A stretch of DNA of 64,000 bases from NCBI GenBank assembly GCA_030651695.1, contig JAUSCD010000031.1:62001-126000 (forward strand), written 5' to 3'. The translations under genes were made by a program, and so were the position numbers. The stretch is from Pseudohongiella sp. (lineage in GTDB: Bacteria > Pseudomonadota > Gammaproteobacteria > Pseudomonadales > Pseudohongiellaceae). The notes beneath the pieces are model-generated. The model did not search any database and was not told the DNA's origin. It worked only from the letters and a program-made list of their open reading frames with translations. Shown in pieces: positions 63,964 through 64,000 of this stretch (the first letter of the stretch is position 1; every line of letters starts with the position of its first letter).

Positions 63964-64000
63964 ACCACCAGCCTCATGTTGCATGCAGGCTCACTCAGGC

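Overview
This window comes from a free-living, probably marine, gammaproteobacterium. Supporting signs are FabY-type fatty-acid initiation, two large TonB-dependent receptors, a CrbS/CrbR-like sensor pair, a PomA/PomB-like stator, class I fumarase, iron superoxide dismutase and a sigma-32 promoter before groESL. Genus is not determinable by eye; an oligotrophic marine lineage near Cellvibrionales or Pseudohongiella is a guess. Most of the window is ordinary chromosome with short intergenic gaps and many convergent gene pairs. The only RNA gene seen is one tRNA-Leu. No insertion sequence, prophage or CRISPR array is visible.

Layout. 1-5215: end of a GlxA-type AraC regulator, DUF1244 protein, ribosome hibernation factor, MltB-type lytic transglycosylase, M15 carboxypeptidase and fabY. 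5221-7526 (minus): a coupled operon of EF-hand protein, ECF sigma factor, anti-sigma-like protein and periplasmic metal-sensor-like protein. 7608-11632: dgkA divergent from an LTA-synthase-like phosphoglycerol transferase, then class I fumarase. 11699-22525: a CrbS/CrbR-like two-component pair, a TonB receptor, and a divergent operon of GntP permease, acyl-CoA ligase and a MetX-like lipoprotein hydrolase; together these look like uptake and activation of an organic acid.

22660-31317 is the accessory locus and the most unusual part. On the minus strand a tightly coupled operon encodes a fatty acyl-AMP ligase, an acyl carrier protein, a soluble LpxL-like acyltransferase, an HlyD adaptor and a C39-peptidase ABC exporter. 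It is followed by two tiny genes for double-glycine-leader peptides of 50 and 55 residues. Both have 15-residue leaders, hydrophobic cores rich in Gly and Ala, and end in SDS. A diiron ferritin-like oxygenase is divergent from the operon, and a near-consensus CRP site lies in the intergenic region. I read this as a two-peptide class II microcin-like system whose products, or an accompanying lipid, may be fatty-acylated. Acylation is inference. A small zinc-ribbon membrane protein beyond the terminator is a possible immunity protein.

31402-45415: enoyl-CoA hydratase, J-domain and VWA proteins, a BlaI/BlaR1-like pair (the BlaR1 carries a TonB C-terminal domain) with a palindromic operator, a second TonB receptor, a Tat-exported HisC-like aminotransferase, an AGCS symporter, an SDR-DoxX/DUF2269/DUF4166 operon, a thioredoxin-reductase-like protein and tRNA-Leu(UAG). 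45520-64000: housekeeping genes, including sodB, a purple-acid-phosphatase-like enzyme, asparaginase, a membrane-anchored Hsp20, pomAB, a diguanylate cyclase, purEK, an sbtA/sbtB bicarbonate transport pair, a 182-base GC-rich inverted-repeat element, groESL, fxsA, ampG-like permease, yajQ and panE.
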